Source of the DNA: a bacterium UBP6_UBA1196
Lineage (GTDB): Bacteria; UBP6; UBA1177
Length of the DNA: 40,733 nt
Assembly (NCBI GenBank): GCA_002310035.1
Contig: DBYC01000002.1
Location: 1,195 to 41,927 of the forward strand
Direction: 5' to 3'
Both the position numbers and the translations under genes were made by a program. Shown one piece after another: positions 30,859 to 39,107 of the stretch. The notes under the pieces are model-generated. The model did not search any database. It was not told the DNA's origin and was given only the letters and a program-made list of their open reading frames with translations. Positions within the stretch are counted from its first letter, which is position 1. The number at the start of each line of letters is the position of its first letter.

Positions 30859-33049
30859 AACCAATAAGATTCTGATATCTTTGGTGATTTTTTTGATGTT
30901 TTTTGTGTGGGCGACAAACTTCGGCGTTCTGTTGCCGCTTAAGGTTTTCTTCCCGACATTCCATGTTTTTCTCATTGTTGCGTTGTTTTTGTTCTACAGG
31001 ATTTTCGCAAAATCTGATTTTTCAACTGAAGATCTCAAATTCGGAAAGTCGCCGTTTTTCATTCTTCCGATTTGTGCATTTATTGTTGCGCTGATAATTT
31101 CGCTTGTTTTTTTTCAGGGAATCCCTCATATTCAGGACAGTGTGAATTACCTTGTGATGGCTCAGAATTTTGCAGCGGGGCGTCTGCACGACAAAATGCC
31201 GGAACATTACGAATTTTTCCGTTTTGATTATATGATCCCCGACGGCGAAAAGGTCTATTCGGTTTTTCTTCCGGGATTTTCGTTCTTTCTTGTTCCTTTT
31301 GTCTGGTTGAAGATCCCGATCCTCGCGAATCCGCTTCTTACTGCTTTCAATGTTTTTTTGACAGGAAAGATCGCTGAAAAACTGTTTGACAGGAAAATCG
31401 CCGTAATTTCAATGGTCTTCATGCTGTTTTCAGTTTTTTTCATAGTGATGGGCGGAACTTATATGGCGCATCCTTTCTGTCTGGCAATGACACTTTGCGC
31501 CGTTTACGCCTACATTCACATGAACGAGGAAAAATCGGTCAAGTATCCAATAATATTAGGTGTTTCTTTGGGCTGGCTTGCACTGACGCGTCCGCAGAAC
31601 ACTCTTTTTGCCGGGCTCGCCCTTATTCTGCATTATTTTTATTTTGTTGTGAAAAAGCGCGACAGGCATTTTTTTGTCGAAGCACTTGAAAAGGGGCTTT
31701 TTTCGCTTCTTTTTTTCGCTCCGTTTCTTCTTTTTCTTTTTTATTACAACTCGATTTATACCGGTAACCCGCTGATTTTCAAACAGGATCTGTTTTTTAA
31801 CTACAGCGAGCCCCGCAGTTTCTGTCACAGGTTCGGTCTTGGAACCGGATGTCCGCGCTCGAACTGGATCGAACTGCCGTTGGAAGGGCTGACTTTTTCG
31901 CATGCTCTTCTTGTTTCATACCGGAGACTTTCGCCTCTCGTTATGAACCTTTTTCTTCATCCGTTGACATTCGCGCTAATGCCGCTTGCTTTTATTTTTG
32001 CAAAAAGCCGGCAAGATTTTAATAGATTGTTTTTTTTGTTTTTCATTTTTCTTGTAAATTTCGCGGGATATTTCTTTTTCTATTTTGACGGAAATGTTTT
32101 CGGACCGCGCTATCTGTATGAAACTTCATTTTTTCTCCTTATAATCCTGGCATATGCTTTCTGCAGAGTCGCTGACGGGCTTCCTATGGGACTAAGATCT
32201 GTCAAATTGGCTAAAATATTGACTTTTTCCTTGCTTCTTGCGGCTCTTCTATATCAGACGCTATATGTTGTTCCGGCACTTAAAAACAGTTACAGTAAGG
32301 GTTTCTGGAACATCGACGCGAAGCTCAAAACCGCGCTTGATATTGCGGGGATCAAGGAAGGTATCGTTTTTGTCGCGCCCTTTACAATGTACGGATCAGG
32401 CTACGCATATATGGATTTCGGAGATTTCGAGGCTAACAAAATTGTTTATGTGCGTGATCTCGGCGAAAAGCAAAACCGCAGGATCATGTTCGCTTATCCG
32501 GACCGCAAGTATTATCTGGCGAGTTTCAAGAAATTTGAAAGTAACGATGAACTTCCTGTAATTACTGAACTTTTCCCGCCTGTTGACACGGGTGAAATTC
32601 ACATAGAGCTTGAAAATAAATTCTATCCTCTGACCGGAAGTCCCGATTACTGCAATACATTCCCGGAAAGATCGTATCTTGATAAATATTTAGAGATGGA
32701 TCCACCTTACGATCATCTTGTCCAGTATCAGTTCCTCATGTTTTGCCGGTTCGTAAATCTTGAACAATATTACGATTTTAAACAAAAGGTAAACAAAGGC
32801 GGCGAATACGAGATAAGAGTCAACGCTCTGCAGGGGCAGGAGATGGGCAATTTTGACTTTTTTATGGACGGTAAAAAAATTGCTGAACTTGATTTCAATG
32901 CCGGCGAAAAGAAGATGACAAGCATAATATTTCTGACTCACCTTGATAAAGGGATGCACGATTTCAGAATTGTGCCTCGCAGACTTGTCAGCAAATACAA
33001 CTATTTTATGATCGACTCTATCGATTTTGTACCCAAAAAACTGAATTGA
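30851..33049 (+). CDS. GT-C fold membrane protein, paralog 2 (acidic pair changed)
   Basis: A 732-residue paralog of the previous protein with the same layout: N-terminal helices, first outer loop, ~10 helices, and a soluble C-terminal domain with PDYCN ... FCRF followed by a beta-sandwich. In the outer loop the sequence is PHIQDSVNY: the aspartate (D96) is kept but the second acidic residue is Ser97 instead of Glu. The neighbouring motif YEFF is identical. This could mean altered substrate, or loss of activity with a supporting role. ATG at 30851 lies within the end of paralog 1. Confidence 0.82.
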   Translation: MNKTNKILISLVIFLMFFVWATNFGVLLPLKVFFPTFHVFLIVALFLFYRIFAKSDFSTEDLKFGKSPFFILPICAFIVALIISLVFFQGIPHIQDSVNYLVMAQNFAAGRLHDKMPEHYEFFRFDYMIPDGEKVYSVFLPGFSFFLVPFVWLKIPILANPLLTAFNVFLTGKIAEKLFDRKIAVISMVFMLFSVFFIVMGGTYMAHPFCLAMTLCAVYAYIHMNEEKSVKYPIILGVSLGWLALTRPQNTLFAGLALILHYFYFVVKKRDRHFFVEALEKGLFSLLFFAPFLLFLFYYNSIYTGNPLIFKQDLFFNYSEPRSFCHRFGLGTGCPRSNWIELPLEGLTFSHALLVSYRRLSPLVMNLFLHPLTFALMPLAFIFAKSRQDFNRLFFLFFIFLVNFAGYFFFYFDGNVFGPRYLYETSFFLLIILAYAFCRVADGLPMGLRSVKLAKILTFSLLLAALLYQTLYVVPALKNSYSKGFWNIDAKLKTALDIAGIKEGIVFVAPFTMYGSGYAYMDFGDFEANKIVYVRDLGEKQNRRIMFAYPDRKYYLASFKKFESNDELPVITELFPPVDTGEIHIELENKFYPLTGSPDYCNTFPERSYLDKYLEMDPPYDHLVQYQFLMFCRFVNLEQYYDFKQKVNKGGEYEIRVNALQGQEMGNFDFFMDGKKIAELDFNAGEKKMTSIIFLTHLDKGMHDFRIVPRRLVSKYNYFMIDSIDFVPKKLN

Positions 33050-33052
33050 TTT

Positions 33053-33086
33053 CCGGATAAGAGACCCTGGGGTTATCTTATTCCGG
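33053..33086. terminator. Hairpin between convergent GT-C and dut genes
   Basis: CCGGATAAGA (33053-33062) and TCTTATTCCGG (33076-33086) pair with one bulged base; the loop is 13 bases. The right arm lies within the last codons of dut. It could act on transcripts from both sides, but no clear U-run follows directly on either strand, so it is only a likely terminator. Confidence 0.4.
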
Positions 33087-33525
33087 TGCTGCCGAAGCCG
33101 CCGACTGATCTTTCAGTTTCAGAAATATCAGAAACTATTGAGAAATCTGCCTGTCGCACTGGTGAAACCACAAGCTGGGCGATGCGGTCGCCTTTTCTGA
33201 TTTCAAAAACTTTGTCCGACATATTGGCTAAAATCACTTTGATTTCACCTCGGTAGTCGCTGTCGACAGTGCCGGGTGAATTGAGGACGAAAACGCCGTT
33301 TTTTGCGGCAAGTCCGCTGCGGCTTCTCACCTGGATCTCGAAATTTTCGGGAATTTCAGGGAAAAGACCGGTCGAAACCATTTTCCAACTATTTGGATTT
33401 ATTGAACAATCCTCGTTTGAGCAGACATCAGCGCCGGCAGCTCCCGAAGTTTTGTATTCGGGAAGGAGGGCGCCTTCAGCCAGTTTGAATTTTATTGAAA
33501 TTTTATTTGTGGTTGTCTCTGCCAC
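33073..33525 (-). CDS. dut: Deoxyuridine 5'-triphosphate nucleotidohydrolase (dUTPase)
   Basis: A 150-residue trimeric all-beta dUTPase. The five motifs are present: AGADVCS, RSRSGLAAKNGV, NSPGTVDSDYRGE, GDRIAQLVV and the C-terminal RSVGGFGSTG arm. It converts dUTP to dUMP and pyrophosphate, keeping uracil out of DNA. I place the start at GTG 33525, with GGAG about 7 bases before it, which overlaps the end of pnp by 23 bases; the residues after it fit the usual N-terminus. Downstream partner of pnp in the rpsO-pnp-dut run. Confidence 0.93.
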   Translation of the reverse strand: MAETTTNKISIKFKLAEGALLPEYKTSGAAGADVCSNEDCSINPNSWKMVSTGLFPEIPENFEIQVRSRSGLAAKNGVFVLNSPGTVDSDYRGEIKVILANMSDKVFEIRKGDRIAQLVVSPVRQADFSIVSDISETERSVGGFGSTGIR

Positions 33526-35728
33526 CGCGGTCTCCGCCTCTGCGGTCTCCGTTTCTGGAATCGTCTCTCGGTCTCGGAGGTCTCGAAGGTCTTTCTTTCG
33601 TCCAGTCTTTGTCGAAATCGCCCGGCTTCATGCTGAGTTTGAATTTGCCGCCCTGTTCGATCTCGGTGACGATGACTCTGACTTTCTGACCCAAGTGCAG
33701 ATAATCGTTTACGTTTTCAACTCTTTCATCGGAAATTTTGCTGACATGGAGAAGGCCAGTCGTGCCTCTCCAGATCTCTACGAATGCACCGTATTCCTCG
33801 ATTCTTGTAACTTCGCCTTCATAAACTTTGCCGAGTTCGACATCGTCTGTGAACGATTTTACGAGAGCGATCGTAGCGTTAAGAACTTCCTGGTTCTTTG
33901 CGGCGATCGTAACTGTTCCGTCCTGCTCGACTTCAACATCTGCGCCTGTCTCTTCGACGATCGATTTGATGTTTTTGCCGCCTGTTCCGATGAGATCTTT
34001 GATCTTGTCAACATCGATCTTGAGCTGGCAGAGTTTCGGAGCGTTCGGGCTGAGTTCCGGTCTCGGAGCTGCGATAGCCTTTTCCATTTCGCCGATGATG
34101 TGCATTCTTCCGACCTTCGCCTGAAGCATGGCGCGCTCCATAACTTCTTTCGGCAGACCTTTGATTTTTATATCCATCTGGATCGCCGTGATACCGTCTT
34201 TCGAACCAGCGACTTTGAAATCCATGTCGCCGAGGTGGTCTTCGTCGCCCAGAATATCGGAAAGGATGTAGAAATCGTCTCCGTCCTGAATAAGTCCCAT
34301 TGCGATTCCGGCAACATGCTTTTTAACCGGAACACCTGCATCCATAAGTGCGAGCGAACCCGAGCAGACAGTCGCCTGAGACGAAGAACCGTTCGATTCC
34401 ATGATTTCGGAAACGAGTCTGACGGTGTATGGGAACTCTTCTTTCGGCGGAATTATTGCGGAAAGCGCTCTTTCAGCAAGGTTTCCGTGGCCGAGTTCAC
34501 GTCTTCCCGGAGATTTGAGTCTTGCTACTTCGCCTACCGAGAAAGGCGGGAAATTGTAGTGGAGCATGAAGCGTTTGCTCGAGCCTTCGGTAACAGTATC
34601 GACTTTCTGTTCGTCTTTGCCGATTCCGAGAGTGAGAACGCCGAGCGACTGGGTTTCGCCGCGTGTGAAAACTGCGGAACCGTGAGTCATCGGAAGAACG
34701 CCGAGGTCTATTGTGATCGGTCTGATCGAAGTAAGGTCGCGGCCGTCGATCCTTCTGTTTTCGGTGATGATCTGATGTCTCATCGCATATTTGAGGTAAT
34801 CGTCGAAGAAGGTTTTTGCGCGGTTGATGACGGTCTGAGGCTCGTCAATGTTCATGAAATCAGCGCCTTCTTCGATTTTTTTTGTTACTCTTTCGACAAG
34901 TTCAGCCTTGGCTTCGTCGAGAAGAGCGTATCTTTTGAGTTTTTCAGTAGTCGAGAGAGCTTCTTTGACGATCTCCTCGCAGTTTTCATGGACGAATTTC
35001 TCAAGATTTTCGTCTTTTACCCTTGCAATTTCAGCCCTTTTGGTCGGGTTGATCTGTTTTGCAAGTTTGTCCTGCATTTCAAGAAGCGGTTGTATTGCCT
35101 GATGACCGAGTTCTATCGCGCGGGTCATATCTTCTTCGCTGACTTCCTTCGATTCGCCTTCGACCATGACGATCGAATCGTAGTTTCCTGCGACCGTGAT
35201 GTCGATGTCGTAGTCTTCATCGTCGCTGACGGCCGGATTTATCATGAATTCGCCGTTCTTTCTGACGACTCTGCATCCTGCGACCGGGCCGTTGAAAGGA
35301 ATGTCGGAGATCATAAGGGCAGCCGAAGCGGCCGTGATCGACATTACTCTCGGATCGCAGTTCGGGTCAAAGCTGAGAAGGTTTACGAGAATCTGAGTCT
35401 CGTTTGTGAACCAGTCGGCAAACATCGGTCTGAGCGGTCTGTCGATGAGTCTCGATGTAAGTTTTTCCTGCGTGCTGGGCTGTGATTCTCTTTTCAGGAA
35501 TCCGCCGGGAAATCTGCCCGCAGCGTAGAATTTTTCGGTGTAGTCAACTGTAAGCGGAAAGAAATCGCTGTCAGCGACCGGATCTCCTTTTGCCGCGACA
35601 ACTGTCGCAAGAACAACTGTTCCGCCGTAGTTGCACCAGATAGCGCCGTCAGCCTGTTTTGCATAGCGGCCTGTTGTGAGTGATAAATCTTTGCCGTTAA
35701 AAACTATAGATTCTTTTACCGGATTCAT
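33503..35728 (-). CDS. pnp: Polyribonucleotide nucleotidyltransferase (PNPase)
   Basis: A 741-residue protein. Two RNase PH domains flank an all-alpha linker; the second carries the catalytic GRRELGHGNLAERAL and LGDEDHLGDMDF segments (~490-502). A KH domain follows (GTGGKNIKSIVEETGAD, ~575-595) and an S1 domain (~620-690), ending in an Arg/Gly/Asp-rich tail (RRGGDRGGRDNHK). It degrades RNA 3' to 5' by phosphorolysis in the cytoplasm, often with RNase E. It lies 64 bases after rpsO, the classical rpsO-pnp order. The GTAAAAGAATC start region matches family length. Confidence 0.97.
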   Translation of the reverse strand: MNPVKESIVFNGKDLSLTTGRYAKQADGAIWCNYGGTVVLATVVAAKGDPVADSDFFPLTVDYTEKFYAAGRFPGGFLKRESQPSTQEKLTSRLIDRPLRPMFADWFTNETQILVNLLSFDPNCDPRVMSITAASAALMISDIPFNGPVAGCRVVRKNGEFMINPAVSDDEDYDIDITVAGNYDSIVMVEGESKEVSEEDMTRAIELGHQAIQPLLEMQDKLAKQINPTKRAEIARVKDENLEKFVHENCEEIVKEALSTTEKLKRYALLDEAKAELVERVTKKIEEGADFMNIDEPQTVINRAKTFFDDYLKYAMRHQIITENRRIDGRDLTSIRPITIDLGVLPMTHGSAVFTRGETQSLGVLTLGIGKDEQKVDTVTEGSSKRFMLHYNFPPFSVGEVARLKSPGRRELGHGNLAERALSAIIPPKEEFPYTVRLVSEIMESNGSSSQATVCSGSLALMDAGVPVKKHVAGIAMGLIQDGDDFYILSDILGDEDHLGDMDFKVAGSKDGITAIQMDIKIKGLPKEVMERAMLQAKVGRMHIIGEMEKAIAAPRPELSPNAPKLCQLKIDVDKIKDLIGTGGKNIKSIVEETGADVEVEQDGTVTIAAKNQEVLNATIALVKSFTDDVELGKVYEGEVTRIEEYGAFVEIWRGTTGLLHVSKISDERVENVNDYLHLGQKVRVIVTEIEQGGKFKLSMKPGDFDKDWTKERPSRPPRPRDDSRNGDRRGGDRGGRDNHK

Positions 35729-35792
35729 TTTGCCTCTTTAAAAATTAGATTGTGAATTGAAAAAAACTGGAAACGCGAAAGAAAAATGTTGA

Positions 35793-36059
35793 TTACTTAC
35801 GCAGACCAAGTTCTTTAATAAGTGCCGTATATCTGTCAAAACTGTTCCCCTTGATGTAGTTGAGAAGTTTCTGTCTTCTGCCAACCATCTTGAGAAGTCC
35901 GAGTCTTGAATGATTGTCTTTCTGGTGTGTTTTAAAATGTTCAGTAAGTTCGTTGATTCTAGCGGTGAGAATCGCAACCTGAACCTCAGGCGAACCAGTG
36001 TCGCCTTCTTTTGTTGCGAACTGAGCGATAACAGCTGATTTTTTTTCTTTATCAAGCAT
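35793..36059 (-). CDS. rpsO: 30S ribosomal protein S15
   Basis: An 88-residue all-helical protein with the S15 signatures GDTGSPEVQVAILTARI and DNHSRLGLLKMVGRR. It binds the central domain of 16S rRNA early in 30S assembly. The start ATG is 9 bases after GGAGG. The Shine-Dalgarno lies in the loop of a small hairpin (36060-36085), a possible S15 autocontrol element. It heads the rpsO-pnp-dut run. Confidence 0.97.
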   Translation of the reverse strand: MLDKEKKSAVIAQFATKEGDTGSPEVQVAILTARINELTEHFKTHQKDNHSRLGLLKMVGRRQKLLNYIKGNSFDRYTALIKELGLRK

Positions 36060-36085
36060 ACCCTAAATCCTCCAATAACAAGGGT
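36060..36085 (-). promoter_or_regulatory. Leader hairpin with the rpsO Shine-Dalgarno in its loop
   Basis: ACCCT (36081-36085) and AGGGT (36060-36064, next to the start codon), read on the minus strand, form a perfect 5-bp stem with a 16-base loop holding GGAGG (36069-36073). S15 represses its own synthesis by binding the rpsO leader in several bacteria with different structures; this could be such a site. Confidence 0.4.
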
Positions 36086-36103
36086 CAAAAAAAAAACGCG
36101 GAA

Positions 36104-36131
36104 AGTATATGGACAGAGATGAAAAAGTCAA
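36104..36131 (-). promoter_or_regulatory. Promoter of rpsO
   Basis: TTGACT (36126-36131) and TATACT (36104-36109), read on the minus strand, are 16 bases apart. Start of transcription near 36097 leaves a ~38-nt leader with a run of ten U and the hairpin above. Confidence 0.65.
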
Positions 36132-36231
36132 TAATTTTGTTCTCTTCACGCTCTTTTATTTAAAAAAACTTAATAAAATCAACAGTTTGTTACTTTAAGA
36201 GATCGTTGTTGAAAAATTAAAAAATTAGATT

Positions 36232-36483
36232 TTAGAAAAGACCGCAAGCTTGGAAAAGTTCCGTCACAGCATCGCTGCAGTCGATACTCTGATTGCTGCC
36301 TTTACAATTGTACTTTTTGCCGTCATACTCGTACCATGCACTGCCGCCTTCGCTTGCACATACTGTGTAGTCACAGTCAGGATTGTTGCCGTCTTCACAG
36401 TGTTCCTTACCGTCACTGCCGCCGCATGAAACGAGTGCAAATACGCCGCATACAAAAATCATAGTTGCCAAAAACTTCTTCAT
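36232..36483 (-). CDS. Small Cys-rich lipoprotein
   Basis: An 83-residue protein with a lipoprotein signal peptide ending ALVSC (lipidated Cys at 20), an acidic spacer, and six further cysteines in the mature part (29, 37, 42, 60, 69, 80), enough for three disulfide bonds. No family recognised. The ATG follows TAGGAGG. It has its own promoter (36524-36551) and seems to be monocistronic; the next downstream gene is rpsO, behind its own promoter. It probably sits in the outer membrane facing the periplasm or the outside. Confidence 0.75.
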   Translation of the reverse strand: MKKFLATMIFVCGVFALVSCGGSDGKEHCEDGNNPDCDYTVCASEGGSAWYEYDGKKYNCKGSNQSIDCSDAVTELFQACGLF

Positions 36484-36523
36484 AACAAACCTCCTAAAGT
36501 TAAAAAATCACCAAAAGCATATT

Positions 36524-36551
36524 ATTTTACATGGGAGCATATTGTTGTCAA
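36524..36551 (-). promoter_or_regulatory. Promoter of the small Cys-rich lipoprotein
   Basis: A perfect TTGACA (36546-36551) and TAAAAT (36524-36529), on the minus strand, are 16 bases apart; transcription would begin near 36517, ~33 nt before the ATG. Confidence 0.65.
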
Positions 36552-36584
36552 TTTTTAGCTACAGACATTTCCTTGGCTGTGCGT

Positions 36585-37190
36585 TTACTTCTTGTTGTAG
36601 TAAAGTTGGAACGTTTTTGTGAAACCGGTAAGTTCTTTTTTCAGCTCGGTATTGGCTTCCGCGATGTCAGCAATCATTTTCTTCGTGTCGTTTCTTCCGG
36701 AAACCATTTTTGTCGCCCATTTTGTGTACATCTTTTCGAGCGTTGATACCGAAGTCGCGAGGTAGAGCAGTTTTCCGTATTCGGTGTCTAAAATTTTCCC
36801 GATGAAGTCATCAAAACTGCCCGAAACCTTCTTTTTTTCAAGAAGTTGCGCAAATTCCTGAGCAATTATGAGTTTTATCGATTCATCGTTTGCCAGATTT
36901 ACGAGCCCGCAGGTTTCATCTATCCTTTCCTGAAGAAAATTAAGGAGATATTCGGCATTCGCAAAAACATTCGCCGCCACATTTTTGTGTTCCGAAGCCT
37001 TTTTGCTGACTCCTGAAAGCGCGGAAGCGAGCTCCCTGTTTTTCTGCGGAAGCTCCCTGCACTGCTTTTTGGCGCTGCTCAGAAGAAGTACCGCCTGATT
37101 TTGAAGCTGCACTGCAAAGATCTGCGTTTCATCCTGAGCGCTTAAAAAACTGAAAATAAAAATAATGAGAACAAAAACTGCTTTTTTCAT
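36585..37190 (-). CDS. Exported helical protein, unknown function
   Basis: A 201-residue protein with a signal peptide (MKKAVFVLIIFIFSFLSA, cleavage before QDE). The mature part is all helical, with Gln/Leu-rich heptad-like stretches (LQNQAVLLLSSAKKQC) and two cysteines (about residues 44 and 95) that may form a disulfide. No family recognised. It starts one base after the sulfotransferase stop codon, so it is translated from the same message and probably acts in the periplasm too. Confidence 0.75.
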   Translation of the reverse strand: MKKAVFVLIIFIFSFLSAQDETQIFAVQLQNQAVLLLSSAKKQCRELPQKNRELASALSGVSKKASEHKNVAANVFANAEYLLNFLQERIDETCGLVNLANDESIKLIIAQEFAQLLEKKKVSGSFDDFIGKILDTEYGKLLYLATSVSTLEKMYTKWATKMVSGRNDTKKMIADIAEANTELKKELTGFTKTFQLYYNKK

Positions 37191-37191
37191 A

Positions 37192-39084
37192 CTATTTCAG
37201 TGTTGCCAAAATCTCGAAACGGTACGCACGGAAAGCCGAAAATTCGTTTATCGGATAGTTATTGTCGATGTATCTGTCAAGTGTTATTCTGTTTTTCTCG
37301 GAATTGTCCTTCGGATCGATCTCAACTATGAAAGCTCCCGTCGGGCCGTCACCGTATGCTTTTCTGAACATTTCAGGAATGAAAGAGGAGCCGAGCGAAC
37401 CCGAAGTTACGAGACGGTTGCCGTTTTCAAGCTCGTTAGCGCCGCTTACGATGAGGCTCATCGAATACCACATCGGATCGTTTTCAAGAACATACTCCCA
37501 GATCTGCTGGATCGTTCCGCCGTAACCGTCCTTGTCGGGAACGATTTTGTATTCCACTACACGGCTGAAATGATTCTGCGAAATAGGCGGGAATTCGAAA
37601 TTTCTCGAAAGACCGTTGTCGAAAATCATCAAATTTCCGTTTTTGAGGATCGTCGGGTTGTGTCCGCGGAAAGGCCAAGAGAAGTCTTCGTGAGGCATCA
37701 GGCCCTGTTTAACGGACAGATCCTCGATTTCCTTTCCGTCTTTATCAAGCGGCGTAAGGAAAAATTCGGGATACGCGAACTCGAATTCGGAGTATACCTG
37801 ATACGGGATCCCGTTTATCGGAGCGCGTTTGTTGACATATTTTTCACCCGCAACGACTTTGCCGTCGTCGTTTGTCTGCGAGTAGTCGCCGACCCATGTC
37901 AGCTGGTTTGCCGGATCGTATTTTGCCATAAACGAATCACTCAGTCCGTCACCGTCGGCATCGTCGATAAGACCGAAAAGATGCGGCGCGAGATACCATT
38001 TTATGTATCCTGAATTGGAAAGTTTCAGGATCCCGGCAGTCTGCGAGCCTACGATTATCGAATCGTCCGACTCGTCGTAGAAGATCGCGTTGTGGTGGAG
38101 CGGATTGTTCGTCTGTCCCGGAATTTCGGTACTTGTAGGCTGCATATCCATGAAAAGGTCCGCAAGATCGGGAAGCGTATCGTTGAGGTTCCACGCGTGG
38201 CGCAGCTGCGGATTCGCCGGATCGCCCGGATTGATCTCGATAACTCTGTCTTCGATATAGCCGCTGTCCTTCTTGTCGACACCGATAAGATAGTTGCCGT
38301 TCGGTTTGATGAAAACTTCGTGGTGAACGTTTTTGTAGCCGAGCGGAGCGACATCGATATCTTCAAGAACATAGCCCATAAAATCGTATTTCGTGACATG
38401 AGATTCGCCTTCGCCGCCTCCGCAGTAAAAAGTGTCATCTTTGACAACTATCGGAAAACATACAGGAAACGGAAGATCACTATACCAGCGGACTCGTCCC
38501 AGTTCGTCAAGCGCGATTCCGTTCATTTCGGTTCTTGAACGCGGAGTGCGGAGCCAGTTGACCATTGTCCATCCTGATTCTATTTTGCCGCTCATCTCTA
38601 TTGCGGGAAAATCCTTCGGAAGATCACCTGTTTTGATTGTGAAAGTCTTCTCGTCGAGAGCTTTGCCGCCTTCATCCGTTGCAGTAACCGTAACTTTGTT
38701 CTTGTAAGCCGCAAAAAGACCGAGAACCGGAATTTTCACAGTTTCAGCCGCGTCTTTCGCGACAGCGTATTCACGGGAGAAAGGCTCTTTGCCAGCCTCT
38801 TTGTCTGCGATTTTCACCGTAACTTTCGCGATTCCTGCCGATTTCATCGGGATTTCGGCACTGAGAGGAACGTTTCCCGAAGGATTTATTTTCGGCATCG
38901 AGAAGACCGAGCCTGTAAGGTCGATGTCATCATCGCTGTCCTCGTCGTCATCGTCGCTTTGTTCCGTGCCACCGTCGTCATTATTGTTGTCGGAATCGTT
39001 TTCGGTTTTGTTGGAACCGCCGCCGCATGAGACAAGCATCGAAAAAACAACCAGAATCGCTGTCAAAACAAAAAATCTTTTCAT
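37192..39084 (-). CDS. Aryl-sulfate sulfotransferase (ASST), lipoprotein
   Basis: A 630-residue protein. A lipoprotein signal sequence (ending SMLVSC, lipidated Cys 20) is followed by an Asp/Asn/Glu-rich spacer (~22-55), an Ig-like domain (~60-150) and the ASST beta-propeller (~155-625). Active-site-like histidines lie in NVHHEVF (~255), NPLHHNAIF (~329) and RGHNPTIL (~475). ASST moves sulfate from one phenolic ester to another phenol without PAPS. The gene follows GH57 by 23 bases, and a spacer-bearing lipoprotein form suggests outer-membrane or surface display. Which donor and acceptor are used is unknown. RBS AGAGG precedes the ATG. Confidence 0.88.
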   Translation of the reverse strand: MKRFFVLTAILVVFSMLVSCGGGSNKTENDSDNNNDDGGTEQSDDDDEDSDDDIDLTGSVFSMPKINPSGNVPLSAEIPMKSAGIAKVTVKIADKEAGKEPFSREYAVAKDAAETVKIPVLGLFAAYKNKVTVTATDEGGKALDEKTFTIKTGDLPKDFPAIEMSGKIESGWTMVNWLRTPRSRTEMNGIALDELGRVRWYSDLPFPVCFPIVVKDDTFYCGGGEGESHVTKYDFMGYVLEDIDVAPLGYKNVHHEVFIKPNGNYLIGVDKKDSGYIEDRVIEINPGDPANPQLRHAWNLNDTLPDLADLFMDMQPTSTEIPGQTNNPLHHNAIFYDESDDSIIVGSQTAGILKLSNSGYIKWYLAPHLFGLIDDADGDGLSDSFMAKYDPANQLTWVGDYSQTNDDGKVVAGEKYVNKRAPINGIPYQVYSEFEFAYPEFFLTPLDKDGKEIEDLSVKQGLMPHEDFSWPFRGHNPTILKNGNLMIFDNGLSRNFEFPPISQNHFSRVVEYKIVPDKDGYGGTIQQIWEYVLENDPMWYSMSLIVSGANELENGNRLVTSGSLGSSFIPEMFRKAYGDGPTGAFIVEIDPKDNSEKNRITLDRYIDNNYPINEFSAFRAYRFEILATLK

Positions 39085-39107
39085 ATCAACCTCTTAAATC
39101 AAAAAAA

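Noticed and set aside
33269..35485. 738-codon plus-strand reading frame opposite pnp
   Set aside because: pnp on the other strand has every family motif; the antisense translation has no family features. It arises from biased codon use, as elsewhere in the window.
37165..38013. 282-codon plus-strand frame opposite the sulfotransferase
   Set aside because: Antisense shadow; the opposite strand carries the ASST motifs and lipobox.
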